A stretch of 42,379 nt of DNA from Bradyrhizobium sp. (GCF_019242285.1 NZ_JAFAVV010000741.1:1-42379), one strand, 5' to 3'. Shown: positions 19,867-29,639, counted from the stretch's first letter. Made by a program: numbers and translations. Notes: generated from the letters alone by a model not told the origin.

Positions 19867-21552
19867 TCAACCAGACGGTAATATGACGACGCCCTTGTCC
19901 TTCGGCCAGCGGACGCGCCAGGCGAAGCCGATATCCCTGGCCTCGCCGGGCCTGGCTTCGAAGGCCCATTCCAGCACCCCGCGCTTGTCGCGCACATTGG
20001 TCGTGGTGGGCGGCGTCGTCGAGGGCAGCATCTCGGCCACGATGTCCTCATTCTCGCTGACCGGCAACTGGTCCTGGATCGCGACCTTGATCGGGAAGTC
20101 GTGGCCGTTGCGAACGCTGGTCTTGAAGCTGCGCTCGTCGGTCTTCGACGTGGCGACGATCAGGCCGGACGAACCCTCGTTGCGCTTGATCACGGCACGC
20201 TCGATCTTGACCTTGTCATCCGCGCCGAAGCCTAAGCGCACCGTCTCGTCCTTGCCGGCCGCCATCATCGCGCCGCGGCCGACGAAGCCGCCATCGCGAT
20301 AGATCGCGACCCGGCCGGGCAGCAGCGGTGCATCCTCGTTCTGCACGAAGCTTGCTTCGAGGAACGCAGTCGGGTCGAGCACCGGCGCCGAACGGATGAC
20401 GAGATCGGGAACGATGGTCGTGGTCGAGATGCGCAGGCTTTTCGTGCCTTCGCTGGCGCCGATGCTGACGCGCCCGGGAATCCTGAACGCGGCCTGGAAG
20501 GCGCCGACCTCGGCGACGGCCTGCTGCTCGTCGGCCTTCTTCTTCTCCAGCGGCTCGGGCGCCGGCGCCGCTGACGCCGGTGCTTGCGCGACCGCCGAGC
20601 GCGCCATGTCCCTTTCCGCCGCGCCGCCGAGAGCGCCGAGCGGCGGAGCGGCACGCGGCGGAGGCGGATATTGCACGATCAGCGAAGCGAGCTCCGGCGC
20701 GCTGCCGCCGCGGGTCATGCGAACGGTGGAAACGCCGAGCATCACGTTCGACCAGTCCTCGCCGGTACTCTGCGTGATCTCGGCGCGCCGCACCAGTTCG
20801 AGGGACGGCTTGCGGTCCTTGGCGCCGGTGTCGAGACGCGCATCGTAGAGCGGCGTCCAGTGCGCACGGCGCATGGAATAGGTGACCCGCAGGGTCGCCT
20901 TGGTCGCGGCCGCTGCGGCGAGATCGATCCGGACTTCGAATTTCGCCGGGGGCTTGGCGGCGCGGTCGGCTTCCAACCGCGCGATCTCGCGGTCGATGTC
21001 GCGCTGCTTGCGCTGCGCGTCACGGATCGCGGTGTCGGCGTTCGCGACCTCCTCGGCAACCGCGGCAAAGGCGGCGCGCCAGTCGCTGAGCGGTCGCGCC
21101 TCGCCTTTTTCGCCCAATCCGGCAGGCGACGCTTCCGCAAAGCGCTCGGCGAATTTGCGCCGCGCCTCGGCGGCGGCGACCGCGCCGTCGAGATCGGCGC
21201 GCTGATCCCTGAGCCCTTCGATGCGCTTGTCGAGCTCAGGCAAGTTGGTCGGGGCGACCGGCTTGGGCGCCCGGGCGTCGATTGCGCCGACCGTGAGCTT
21301 CTCGCCTGCCGCGCCCTCGACCCGCAGCGAGGCCACGTCCAGCGACGGCGGGAAGTCCTTCGCCACCAGCGTATTGTCGCCCGAGGGCAGATCGACATTG
21401 ATGACGCGCGTCACGGTGGCGCCGTCGGGATAGACCGTGACGGCATCGATCGCCGAGCCGGTTTCCAGGTCGGCAGCCCATGCAGCGCCGCCGGCGAAGG
21501 CTGCGACGAGCACGAGGCTCGTGGTGGCGAGATAATTGGTAACAAGTCGCAT
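19867..21552 (-). CDS. DUF4139/MuiA-like protein with signal peptide
   Basis: Start ATG 21552 (MRLVTNYLATTSLVLVAAFAGGAAWAADLE); same domain layout as the downstream copy. Confidence 0.9.
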   Translation of the reverse strand: MRLVTNYLATTSLVLVAAFAGGAAWAADLETGSAIDAVTVYPDGATVTRVINVDLPSGDNTLVAKDFPPSLDVASLRVEGAAGEKLTVGAIDARAPKPVAPTNLPELDKRIEGLRDQRADLDGAVAAAEARRKFAERFAEASPAGLGEKGEARPLSDWRAAFAAVAEEVANADTAIRDAQRKQRDIDREIARLEADRAAKPPAKFEVRIDLAAAAATKATLRVTYSMRRAHWTPLYDARLDTGAKDRKPSLELVRRAEITQSTGEDWSNVMLGVSTVRMTRGGSAPELASLIVQYPPPPRAAPPLGALGGAAERDMARSAVAQAPASAAPAPEPLEKKKADEQQAVAEVGAFQAAFRIPGRVSIGASEGTKSLRISTTTIVPDLVIRSAPVLDPTAFLEASFVQNEDAPLLPGRVAIYRDGGFVGRGAMMAAGKDETVRLGFGADDKVKIERAVIKRNEGSSGLIVATSKTDERSFKTSVRNGHDFPIKVAIQDQLPVSENEDIVAEMLPSTTPPTTTNVRDKRGVLEWAFEARPGEARDIGFAWRVRWPKDKGVVILPSG

Positions 21553-21808
21553 GACGTCCCTCCGGCAAATCTTCATGGATCGCGCCCCCATTCCGGCGGC
21601 GCGACCAAACGCACGAAAAAACGGCCACACCACAAGCAAGTGGTGAGACGCAGCGATGGAGAGATCGGTTCGATTTGCGGCGTCGTTAAGACATAACCGC
21701 CGCCTACGTTTCGCCGCATCCGAGGCGAAACGCCGCAAGGGAACATTTCATGCCGATTGCATCCGCCGCGGCGGATGATCCGATTTTCAGAAGACCCGGG
21801 CCTTTGTT

Positions 21809-23398
21809 TCAGAAGACCAGGGCCTTGGCCTGCTTGACCTGCGGCAGCGCCTGCACCTTGGCCAGCACGTCCGGCGGTACCGCGCCGTCGACCTCGACCA
21901 GCGCAATGGCGTCGCCGCCCTGCTTCATCCGACCGAGATGGAAGGTCGCGATGTTGATCCTGGCGTCGCCGAGCAGGCTTGCGAACTTGCCGATGAAGCC
22001 TGGCTTGTCCTCGTTGGTCACGTAGATCATCGTCTTGCCGAACTCGGCGTCGACCCGGATGCCCTTGATATCAACCAGCCGCGGCTTGCCGTCGGCGTAC
22101 ACCGTGCCCGACACCGAGCGCTCCTGCCGCTCGGTCGTGACGTTGACCGTGATCAGGCTCTCGTAATCGCTCTGCGCTGCGCGCACCACCTCGTCGACGA
22201 TCATGCCGCGCTCCTTGGCGACCACCGGCGCCGAGACGACGTTGACGTCGCCGAGCATCGGGCGCAGCAGGCCCGACAGCACCGCCGACGTGAGCGCCTT
22301 GATCTTCATCTCGGCGACTTGGCCCTCATAGGTGATCTGCACCTTGACGATGCCGGTCTCGGTGAGCTGGCCCGCGAACGAGCCGAGCTTCTCGGCGAGC
22401 TCGATGAACGGCCGGAGCCTCGGCGCCTCTTCCGCCGTGATCGAGGGGAAGTTGACCGCGTTCGAGATCGCGCCGGAGAGCAGGTAGTCCGACATCTGCT
22501 CGGCGACCTGCAGCGCGACGTTCTCCTGTGCCTCGGTGGTGGCGGCGCCGAGATGCGGGGTGCAGATCACGTTGGGATGGCCGAACAGCACGTTCGACGT
22601 GGCCGGCTCCTCGGAGAACACGTCGAACGCCGCGCCCGCGACGTGCTTGGCATTCAACGCCTCGACCAGCGCCTGCTCGTCGACCAGGCCGCCGCGGGCG
22701 CAGTTGATGATGCGCACGCCCTGCTTCATCTTCTTGAAGGCGGCCGCGTCGATGATGTTCCTGGTCTTCTCGGTCAGCGGCGTGTGCAGCGTGATGAAAT
22801 CGGCGCGCCTGAACAGCTCGTCGAGATCGACCTTCTCCACCCCGATGTCCCGGGCGCGCTCGGGCGACAGGAACGGGTCAAAGGCGATCACCCGCATGCG
22901 CAGGCCGAGCGCGCGGTCGGCAACGATCGAGCCGATGTTGCCGCAGCCGACGATGCCGAGCATCTTGCCGGTGATTTCGACGCCCATGAAGCGGTTCTTC
23001 TCCCACTTGCCGGCCTGGGTCGAGGCATCGGCCTGCGGAATCTCGCGCGCCAGCGCCAGCATCAGCGAGATCGCGTGCTCCGCTGTGGTAATGGAATTGC
23101 CGAACGGCGTGTTCATCACGATGATGCCCTTGGCGGTCGCCGCCGGGATTTCGACATTGTCGACGCCGATGCCGGCGCGGCCGATCACCTTCAGCTTCTT
23201 CGCGCGCTCGATGATCTTGGCGGTCGCCTTGGTCGCGGAGCGGATCGCAAGGCCGTCATAGTTGCCGATGATCTCGGCGAGCTTGTCCTTGTCCTTGCCG
23301 AGATTGGGCTGGAAATCGACCTCGACGCCGCGATCCCTGAAGATCTGGACAGCGGCGGGCGAGAGCGCGTCGGAAATGAGAACTTTGGGTTTTGACAT
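21809..23398 (-). CDS. serA: D-3-phosphoglycerate dehydrogenase
   Basis: Start ATG 23398 (MSKPKVLISDALSPAAVQIF); GRAGIGVDNVEIPAATAKGIIVMNTP, RGGLVDEQALVEAL, C-terminal ACT domain. Confidence 0.97.
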   Translation of the reverse strand: MSKPKVLISDALSPAAVQIFRDRGVEVDFQPNLGKDKDKLAEIIGNYDGLAIRSATKATAKIIERAKKLKVIGRAGIGVDNVEIPAATAKGIIVMNTPFGNSITTAEHAISLMLALAREIPQADASTQAGKWEKNRFMGVEITGKMLGIVGCGNIGSIVADRALGLRMRVIAFDPFLSPERARDIGVEKVDLDELFRRADFITLHTPLTEKTRNIIDAAAFKKMKQGVRIINCARGGLVDEQALVEALNAKHVAGAAFDVFSEEPATSNVLFGHPNVICTPHLGAATTEAQENVALQVAEQMSDYLLSGAISNAVNFPSITAEEAPRLRPFIELAEKLGSFAGQLTETGIVKVQITYEGQVAEMKIKALTSAVLSGLLRPMLGDVNVVSAPVVAKERGMIVDEVVRAAQSDYESLITVNVTTERQERSVSGTVYADGKPRLVDIKGIRVDAEFGKTMIYVTNEDKPGFIGKFASLLGDARINIATFHLGRMKQGGDAIALVEVDGAVPPDVLAKVQALPQVKQAKALVF

Positions 23399-23472
23399 TT
23401 GAATGATCCTCGCCCCCCGCACGAGGGCTGCCCGTAGGGGCCAAAGTGGTGAAGTCTCGGATTGTTCTTCTC

Positions 23473-23498
23473 CCTCCCCTTGCAAGAACAAGGAGAGG
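23473..23498. repeat. Intercistronic inverted repeat between serC and serA
   Basis: CCTCCCCTTG-CAAGAA-CAAGGAGAGG (one mismatch). Confidence 0.5.
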
Positions 23499-23510
23499 TG
23501 AACATGAAAG

Positions 23511-24683
23511 CTAAGCCGCCTTCGGCAATTGCGCCTTGGCCTCGGCAAACGCCCAATCGATCCACTGCGTCAAGAGAGCGACGTCGGATGCCTCGACCGT
23601 GGCGCCGCACCAGATGCGCAGGCCGGCCGGCGCGTCGCGATAATGCGCGAAGTCGAAGCCGGCATTTTCCTTCTCGACCAGCGCCACCAGCTTCTTGCAG
23701 AACTCGGCCTGCGCGTCCGGATTCAGCGAGGTGATGGCCGGATCGACCACCTTCAGGCAGACCGAGGTGTTGGAGCGGATCGCGGGATCCCTGCCCAGGA
23801 AGTCGATCCAGGGCGTTTTCGCCTTCCAGTCCGCCAGCACCTTGGTGTTGGCGTCGGCGCGGGCGATCAGCGCCTTCAGTCCGCCGATCGACTTGCCCCA
23901 GTTCAGTGCATCGAGATAGTCCTCGACGCACAGCATCGACGGCGTGTTGATGGTCTCGCCCTCGAAAATGCCGGCATTGAGCTTGCCGCCCTTGGTCATG
24001 CGAAAGATCTTCGGCAGCGGCCAGGCCGGCTTGTAGGTTTCGAGCCGCTCGACGGCGCGCGGCGACAGCACCAGCATGCCATGCGCGGCCTCGCCGCCCA
24101 ACGCCTTCTGCCAGGAGAAGGTCACGACGTCGAGCTTGGGCCAGTCCAGCAGCTGCGCGAACGCCGCCGAGGTGGCGTCGCAGATCGTCAGGCCCTTGCG
24201 GTCGGCCTTGATCCAGTCCGCGTTCGGCACGCGCACGCCGGAGGTGGTGCCGTTCCAGGTGAAGACGATGTCGGTATCGCAATCGACCTTGGAGAGGTCG
24301 ACGATCTCGCCATAGCCGGCGTGAAGCTGGGTGACGTCCTTGAGCTTCAATTCCTTGAGGATGTCGCCGACCCAGCCCTCGCCGAAGGATTCCCAGGCGA
24401 GCGTGGTGACGCCACGGGCGCCGAGCAGCGACCACAGCGCCATCTCGACCGCGCCGGTGTCGGAGGCCGGCACGATGCCGATCCGGTAATCGGCAGGCAC
24501 CTCGAGCACCTCGCGCGTCAGCTCGATGGCCTGCTTGAGCCGCGCTTTGCCGACCTTGGCGCGATGCGAGCGGCCGAGTGCGGCGTCCTTGAGATTTTGG
24601 GGATTCCAGCCGGGGCGCTTGGCGCAGGGGCCGGACGAAAAATGCGGCACGGCCGGCCGCTGAGCGGGCTTCGCTGTCGTCAT
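23511..24683 (-). CDS. serC: Phosphoserine aminotransferase
   Basis: 390 aa; [14 protein letters not shown]...[17 protein letters not shown]; upstream of serA on the same strand. Confidence 0.96.
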   Translation of the reverse strand: MTTAKPAQRPAVPHFSSGPCAKRPGWNPQNLKDAALGRSHRAKVGKARLKQAIELTREVLEVPADYRIGIVPASDTGAVEMALWSLLGARGVTTLAWESFGEGWVGDILKELKLKDVTQLHAGYGEIVDLSKVDCDTDIVFTWNGTTSGVRVPNADWIKADRKGLTICDATSAAFAQLLDWPKLDVVTFSWQKALGGEAAHGMLVLSPRAVERLETYKPAWPLPKIFRMTKGGKLNAGIFEGETINTPSMLCVEDYLDALNWGKSIGGLKALIARADANTKVLADWKAKTPWIDFLGRDPAIRSNTSVCLKVVDPAITSLNPDAQAEFCKKLVALVEKENAGFDFAHYRDAPAGLRIWCGATVEASDVALLTQWIDWAFAEAKAQLPKAA

Positions 24684-24760
24684 GATCTACCCTTCCAGAT
24701 AGTAAGCCTCCCGTTGGGGGGAGGTGTCCCGCCGCTGCACATATGGGAATCGGGACCAGT
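24684..24760 (-). ncRNA. Probable serC leader RNA motif (alphaproteobacterial)
   Basis: On the minus strand GTCCCG...CGGGAC (24726-24756) and CCTCCC-CCCAAC-GGGAGG (24707-24724) followed by CTTACTATCTGGAAGGGTAGATC immediately before the serC ATG; location and layout fit the published alphaproteobacterial serC motif (from memory, no covariance search run). Confidence 0.55.
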
Positions 24761-24837
24761 CGTCAAGGACGGCGCGATCACGGGCCATTGACGGGCGGGC
24801 GATCGGCGGCCCACGCTGGAAGCATCTGTTAATCGTT

Positions 24838-25140
24838 CTATTCCGGCGCGGCGCCGAACGGCGCGCCGCCGCCCGGCCGATGCAGGAAGGTCATCGACAC
24901 ATAGGCGCCGATCCAGGAGCCGATCGCGGCAAAGCCGACATAGACCCAGTTCTCGGTGGAGCTGATCACAGCGAAGGAGGAGAGCAGATACCAGACGCTG
25001 CTCCAGGTCGCCGCCGGCACGCGCCGCCGCGCCACCACCGCCGAGGTAAACATCACGTAAACGGCGTCGGTCGCGGCCGTTGCCAGCACGACGGCGATGG
25101 CGGTGAGCGGGTTGATGGCTGACATCGCTGACATGCTCAC
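24838..25140 (-). CDS. Small conserved membrane protein
   Basis: 100 aa with about three hydrophobic segments (PLTAIAVVLATAATDAVYVMFTSAVV...). Confidence 0.65.
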   Translation of the reverse strand: MSMSAMSAINPLTAIAVVLATAATDAVYVMFTSAVVARRRVPAATWSSVWYLLSSFAVISSTENWVYVGFAAIGSWIGAYVSMTFLHRPGGGAPFGAAPE

Positions 25141-25153
25141 TTCCTTGTCGCTG

Positions 25154-25621
25154 CTAGAACCGGATCGTCATGCCGACATGGCTGCGCGCAAAACCGAGCC
25201 GCCCGTAGAAGCGCTGCGCGTCGGTGCGGGTGTGATGCGTGAGCAGCTCGACCAGCTTGCAGCCCTTGCCGCGCGCTTCGTCGACCGCCCATCGCACGAG
25301 CTTCTCGCCGATGCCGCGGCTGCGCCGGTCGGAGGCGACGCGGACATCCTCGAGCAGGCCGCGCGAAGCACCCTGCGAGCTGAGCCCCGGCAGGATGCAG
25401 AGCTGCAGGCAGCCGACCACCTTGCCGCCCTCCTCCGCGACCACGAGCGTGACGTTGACATCGGCGTCGAGCCGCTCGAACGCGCCGAAATAGGATGCGG
25501 GCAGGGGATCGTCCAGCCGCTCGCGCGCACGTCCCAGCGGATCGTCGGCCAGCATCGCGACGATGGCGGTGACATCGTCGCGGCAGGCGCGGCGGATGGT
25601 GATGGCGGAGATCGCTGTCAT
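25154..25621 (-). CDS. GNAT family N-acetyltransferase
   Basis: ATG 25621; LLEDVRVASDRRSRGIGEKLVRWAVDEARGKGCKLVELLTHHTRTDAQRFYGRLGF. Confidence 0.93.
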   Translation of the reverse strand: MTAISAITIRRACRDDVTAIVAMLADDPLGRARERLDDPLPASYFGAFERLDADVNVTLVVAEEGGKVVGCLQLCILPGLSSQGASRGLLEDVRVASDRRSRGIGEKLVRWAVDEARGKGCKLVELLTHHTRTDAQRFYGRLGFARSHVGMTIRF

Positions 25622-25662
25622 GATGTTTCGGCTCTTCTTCGTTCGGATCGCGACCGTGGCGC

Positions 25663-26253
25663 TCACCGCGCCGGCGGAAGGCCGAGCGCCTGCTCGGCTT
25701 CCGCGATCCAGCGCCGCAGCGCCGTGTAGCGGCCGAGGTCGAAACCGCCCTCATGCGCGACGCGCGTATAGGCGAGCAGCGTGACGTCCGCGAGTGAGAA
25801 GTTCTCGCCGACCAGAAAGCGCGCATCGGCAAGGCGGCGTTCCAGCACGTCGAGCGCGGCATAGCCGCGCTTCACCAGATTCTCGTCGAGCGCGCTCGCC
25901 GGCTTGCCCAGATAGACCATCTGGAAGCGGCAGACCGCGACGTAGGGCTCGTGGCTGTTCTGCTCCCAGAACATCCAGGCCTCCATCTGCGCCGCGCTGA
26001 ACGGATCCGCCGGAATCAGCGCGCTGCCATCGGCGAGATAGCGAATGATGGCATTGGACTGGGCGAGCGTGCGGCCGTCGTCGAACTCGACCGTCGGCAC
26101 CTGCCCCCATGGATTGAGCTTCAGGAACTGGGCCGTGCGGCTGCCGCCCGTCATGGTGTCGACGTCGACCCAGGCGTAGGGCAGCGAAAGCGTGTCGCAG
26201 ACCCATTTGACCTTCAGGCAGTTGCCCGAGCCGCTATCGCCATGAATCCTCAT
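25663..26253 (-). CDS. Glutathione S-transferase family protein
   Basis: ATG 26253; NPWGQVPTVEFDDGRTLAQSNAIIRYLA and C-terminal ENFSLADVTLLAYTRVAHEGGFDL. Confidence 0.93.
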   Translation of the reverse strand: MRIHGDSGSGNCLKVKWVCDTLSLPYAWVDVDTMTGGSRTAQFLKLNPWGQVPTVEFDDGRTLAQSNAIIRYLADGSALIPADPFSAAQMEAWMFWEQNSHEPYVAVCRFQMVYLGKPASALDENLVKRGYAALDVLERRLADARFLVGENFSLADVTLLAYTRVAHEGGFDLGRYTALRRWIAEAEQALGLPPAR

Positions 26254-26331
26254 CGCCGTCGCCTCCTGCTCGCGATGGCGAAGAGCAGCAGGCGGCAGCG
26301 CCGCCGTCAACGGGCCAATCGGCTCGCCCGA

Positions 26332-27141
26332 TCAGAACTTGTAGCCGAGACCGACGTGGAAGGTGTTGACCGCGGTGTCGATCGAGGCGGCATAGCGGCT
26401 GTACTGCCACTCCCCGCGCAGGAACAGGCCCGACATCAGCATCACGTCCACGCCGAGACCCCAGCTATAGCCATAGACGAACCGGCTGTTCTGGGCATCG
26501 GTCGCGCTGAGGTAGAACGGGACGTTGAAACCGGTCCCCACCTGCGTGCCGTAGATCGAGGCGGTCTTGACGATGTCGGCCTGCCCGAGCGCCATGCCGC
26601 CGAAGGCGTAAGGCAGGAAGATGCCCCATGCATAGCCGGCGCGCAGCCGCGCCGACGCCATGTCGGTCAATTTGACCGATCCGTCGGCCTGATAGGTCAC
26701 GGTGTCCGTGGTGCCGTTGCTGTCGGTGAAGATGCGGGTCATGCTGTCGGTCTGCGAGCCGCCGAAGCTGCCGTGCATGTAGCTGAGCTCGAGGCCGAGC
26801 ACGACATCTTCCCACTGGGCGTTGTAGCCGGCGAACGCGCCGAAGCCGTGGCCGTGCGTCGACACCTTGCCGCCCAGCGGCCAGTCGGAAACATCGCCGG
26901 CATTCTGGATCGCCGTGTCGAACAGCAGCTTGGTCGCGAGATCCTTCGTCGCCCCGGTGAAGTCCATGTCGGAGGTGCCGAGGCCGCCCTGGCCGCCGAC
27001 GTAGAAGCCCTCCCAGTTGACGCGGCTCGCTGAGAGGCCGTCGGCGAAGCCGCCGCGCAGGATCGGAAGGTCGGGCATGTCGGCCGCGTGCGCGGCAGAT
27101 ACCGCTCCCAACACCATCACCGCCACCAGGAAACCACGCAT
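26332..27141 (-). CDS. Outer-membrane beta-barrel protein
   Basis: Signal peptide MRGFLVAVMVLGAVSAAHAADMP, NWEGFYVGGQGGLG, terminal FHVGLGYKF. Confidence 0.85.
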   Translation of the reverse strand: MRGFLVAVMVLGAVSAAHAADMPDLPILRGGFADGLSASRVNWEGFYVGGQGGLGTSDMDFTGATKDLATKLLFDTAIQNAGDVSDWPLGGKVSTHGHGFGAFAGYNAQWEDVVLGLELSYMHGSFGGSQTDSMTRIFTDSNGTTDTVTYQADGSVKLTDMASARLRAGYAWGIFLPYAFGGMALGQADIVKTASIYGTQVGTGFNVPFYLSATDAQNSRFVYGYSWGLGVDVMLMSGLFLRGEWQYSRYAASIDTAVNTFHVGLGYKF

Positions 27142-27242
27142 CGCAACGCTCTCCATCGAGACTAGATCCGAGGAGATCATCGCGCGTTAACCTTAACCAA
27201 TCGTTCCTGCGGCGTTTCCGTGTCGGGAAAACGGCAAAAGAA

Positions 27243-27270
27243 AACGGCGCGGGAAAGCCCCGCGCCGTTA
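27243..27270 (-). terminator. Rho-independent terminator for the upstream beta-barrel gene (27298..28134)
   Basis: Minus strand AACGGCGCGGG-GCTTT-CCCGCGCCGTT followed by TTCTTTTG. Confidence 0.75.
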
Positions 27271-27297
27271 ACCAACCCTAAGTGATTGTGGCCGCGA

Positions 27298-28134
27298 TCA
27301 GCCCTTGCGCACCAGCGGCGGTGGCGGCGGGGGAAGCACGTCGCAGCAGATCCAGCGCACGCCGAGCTTGAGGTCCTGCGAGATCATGTCGCGGAACTGG
27401 AAGCTGGATTGACCGATATTGGTGCCATCGAAGAAGTGGCCGCCGCCCTGAACGCCGGTGCCCATGTCGAGATAGCGATACGCCAGCTCGACCGTGAAGT
27501 CGTTGGTGACCCTGTAGGCGACCCCGGCATGGGCTGCCCACGCGAAGTTCGTCTTCGAGGCGCCATCGGCGGCGAAGGCGCTGGTGCGGCCGTCGAACGC
27601 CGGAAAGGTCGCGTTGTCGGTGAAGGCGGTGGTCCTGATATTGGCGGCACCGACACCGGCGCCGATGAACGGCGTCAGGCACCACCAGGTGCCGAGATCG
27701 GCATAGGCGTTGACCAGTCCGACCCAGCTCGTGTAGCCGCCATGATAGGTATCGGCGAGCCCGCCGCCGGGATTGAACATGAAGAAGTCGGTGCCGTTGA
27801 AGCTTGCGCGCGAACGGTACTCACCGGTGATGTCGGCGCGGAACCAGCTGTTGAACTGATAGCCGACGCCGACGCCGAACCGCATGCCGCCGTCGAAGCC
27901 ATGACCGTACTGGTTGAAGGCGGTCCCGGCCGGCAGCGTGTCATAGCTGTTCTCGTGCAGCTTCGTGCTCGTGTTGGTCATACCGATATCGCCGCGCAGG
28001 TACCAGCCGCCAAAATCGACCGGCTGCGGCATCGCATACATCGGGGGCGGGTTGATGGGCATGTCGGCGGCGAATGCCGCGGTCGACAGCAGTGAAGCCG
28101 CCGCGGCGGCAATGAGGGGCTTAACGCTACGCAT
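27298..28134 (-). CDS. Outer-membrane beta-barrel protein (Omp25/31-like)
   Basis: Start ATG 28134 (MRSVKPLIAAAAASLLSTAAFAADMP), FGGWYLRGDIGMTN, ELAYRYLDMG, LKLGVRWI. Confidence 0.85.
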   Translation of the reverse strand: MRSVKPLIAAAAASLLSTAAFAADMPINPPPMYAMPQPVDFGGWYLRGDIGMTNTSTKLHENSYDTLPAGTAFNQYGHGFDGGMRFGVGVGYQFNSWFRADITGEYRSRASFNGTDFFMFNPGGGLADTYHGGYTSWVGLVNAYADLGTWWCLTPFIGAGVGAANIRTTAFTDNATFPAFDGRTSAFAADGASKTNFAWAAHAGVAYRVTNDFTVELAYRYLDMGTGVQGGGHFFDGTNIGQSSFQFRDMISQDLKLGVRWICCDVLPPPPPPLVRKG

Positions 28135-28215
28135 TGGCTTTGTCCTTTTGGCCAAGTGAGGCGAGCGATGGCCTCACATCCGACAATTCACGGGCAGGAC
28201 GATGGCACTAATTAC

Positions 28216-28230
28216 TTAATTACCGCTTAA
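28216..28230. promoter_or_regulatory. CtrA-type box TTAA-N7-TTAA
   Basis: TTAA-TTACCGC-TTAACC, 82 bp upstream of ATG 28134. Confidence 0.5.
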
Positions 28231-28370
28231 CCCTAATTCTTAAGGTTGATTTCCTACGAACGCTCGCGCGAAAAGCATCGGCCAGCGGCGCTGACCTTCT
28301 TCACAATGGTTAACGGAGCGGGACAGAAGTTAACGCGCGAGAAAACGACGGGCCGGACGGGTCGCGCGCC

Positions 28371-29639
28371 TCAGCGCGTGTGCCGTGGCATCGTGGGCAG
28401 GAACACCGCGAGCAGGCCGATCGCCGGCAGGAAGGCGCAGACCTGGTAGACGAAGCCGATCGAGGTGTGGTCGGCGAGCTTGCCGAGCACTGCGGCGCCG
28501 AGACCGCCGATGCCGAAGGCGACGCCGAAGAACACGCCGGAGATCATGCCGAAGCGGTGCGGCACCAATTCCTGCGCGAACACGATGATCGACGACGTGG
28601 TCGAGGAGATGATGAGGCCGATGAACACGGTCAGCACCGCACTCGCAGCGAGCCCGACATAGGGCAGCGCCAGCGTGAACGGCAGCGCGCCGAGGATCGA
28701 GAACCAGATCACGATCCTGCGGCCGAAGCGGTCGCCCAGCGGCCCGCCGAGAAAGGCGCCGACGGCATTGGCGGCGAGAAACACGAACAGATAGATCTGC
28801 GCCGCCTGGGTCGAGACGCCGAACTTGTCGATCAGGTAGAAGATGTAATAGCTCGACAGGCTGGAGACGTAGAGCTGCTTGGAGAACAGCAGCGCCACCA
28901 GCACCGCGAGTGCGACGGTCACGCGGCGCGAACTCGGCGCATCCGGATGCGCATCGACGGATACGAATTTCTTCGCCTTGATCTGCGGCCGGTACCACAG
29001 CCCGATGCGCCACAGGATGACGATCGCGACGAAGGCGATCGAGGAGAACCAGGCGATCGACGGCTGGCCGAACGGCACCACGATCAGTGCCGCGAGCACC
29101 GGCCCCATCGAGGTGCCGAAGCTGCCGCCGAGCTGGAATACCGATTGCGCGAAGCCGTAGCGGCCGCCGGAGGCGAGCCGCGCGATTCGCGCCGATTCCG
29201 GATGGAACACCGCCGAGCCGAGCCCGATCAGCGCCGCCGAGATCAGGATCACCGGATATTGCCGCGCGACGCTGAGCAGCAGCAGCCCGAAGAAGGTCGA
29301 GGACATGCCGATCGCGAGCGAGAACGGCTGCGCCTTCTTGTCGGTGAAATGCCCGACCACGGGCTGCAGCAGCGAAGCCGTGAACTGGAACGCCAGCGTG
29401 ATCAGCCCGATCTGCGCGAAGTCGAGCGCATAGGTCGCCTTCAGGATCGGATAGACCGAGGCGATCAACGACTGCATGGTGTCGTTGAGGAAGTGCGAGA
29501 AGCTGATGCCGGCGAGCACGATATAGGCCGGACCCGCCGCCTTCGCCGCCATCGTCCGCCTGATCTCCGGAACGACGACCGGCTCGGTCAGCGTTTCCTC
29601 GGAGACGACGACGGACTTGTTCAAGGTGACACCTCGCAT
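28371..29639 (-). CDS. MFS transporter (fosmidomycin-resistance-like)
   Basis: 422 aa, 12 TM-like segments; ISFSHFLNDTMQSLIASVYPILKATYALDFAQIGLITLAFQFTASLLQPVVG. Confidence 0.9.
   Translation of the reverse strand: MRGVTLNKSVVVSEETLTEPVVVPEIRRTMAAKAAGPAYIVLAGISFSHFLNDTMQSLIASVYPILKATYALDFAQIGLITLAFQFTASLLQPVVGHFTDKKAQPFSLAIGMSSTFFGLLLLSVARQYPVILISAALIGLGSAVFHPESARIARLASGGRYGFAQSVFQLGGSFGTSMGPVLAALIVVPFGQPSIAWFSSIAFVAIVILWRIGLWYRPQIKAKKFVSVDAHPDAPSSRRVTVALAVLVALLFSKQLYVSSLSSYYIFYLIDKFGVSTQAAQIYLFVFLAANAVGAFLGGPLGDRFGRRIVIWFSILGALPFTLALPYVGLAASAVLTVFIGLIISSTTSSIIVFAQELVPHRFGMISGVFFGVAFGIGGLGAAVLGKLADHTSIGFVYQVCAFLPAIGLLAVFLPTMPRHTR

Noticed and set aside
27185-27194. TTAACCTTAACC as a second CtrA box upstream of the 26332..27141 beta-barrel gene
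   Set aside because: The two TTAA half-sites are separated by 2 nt, not 7, so it does not fit the CtrA dimer consensus.
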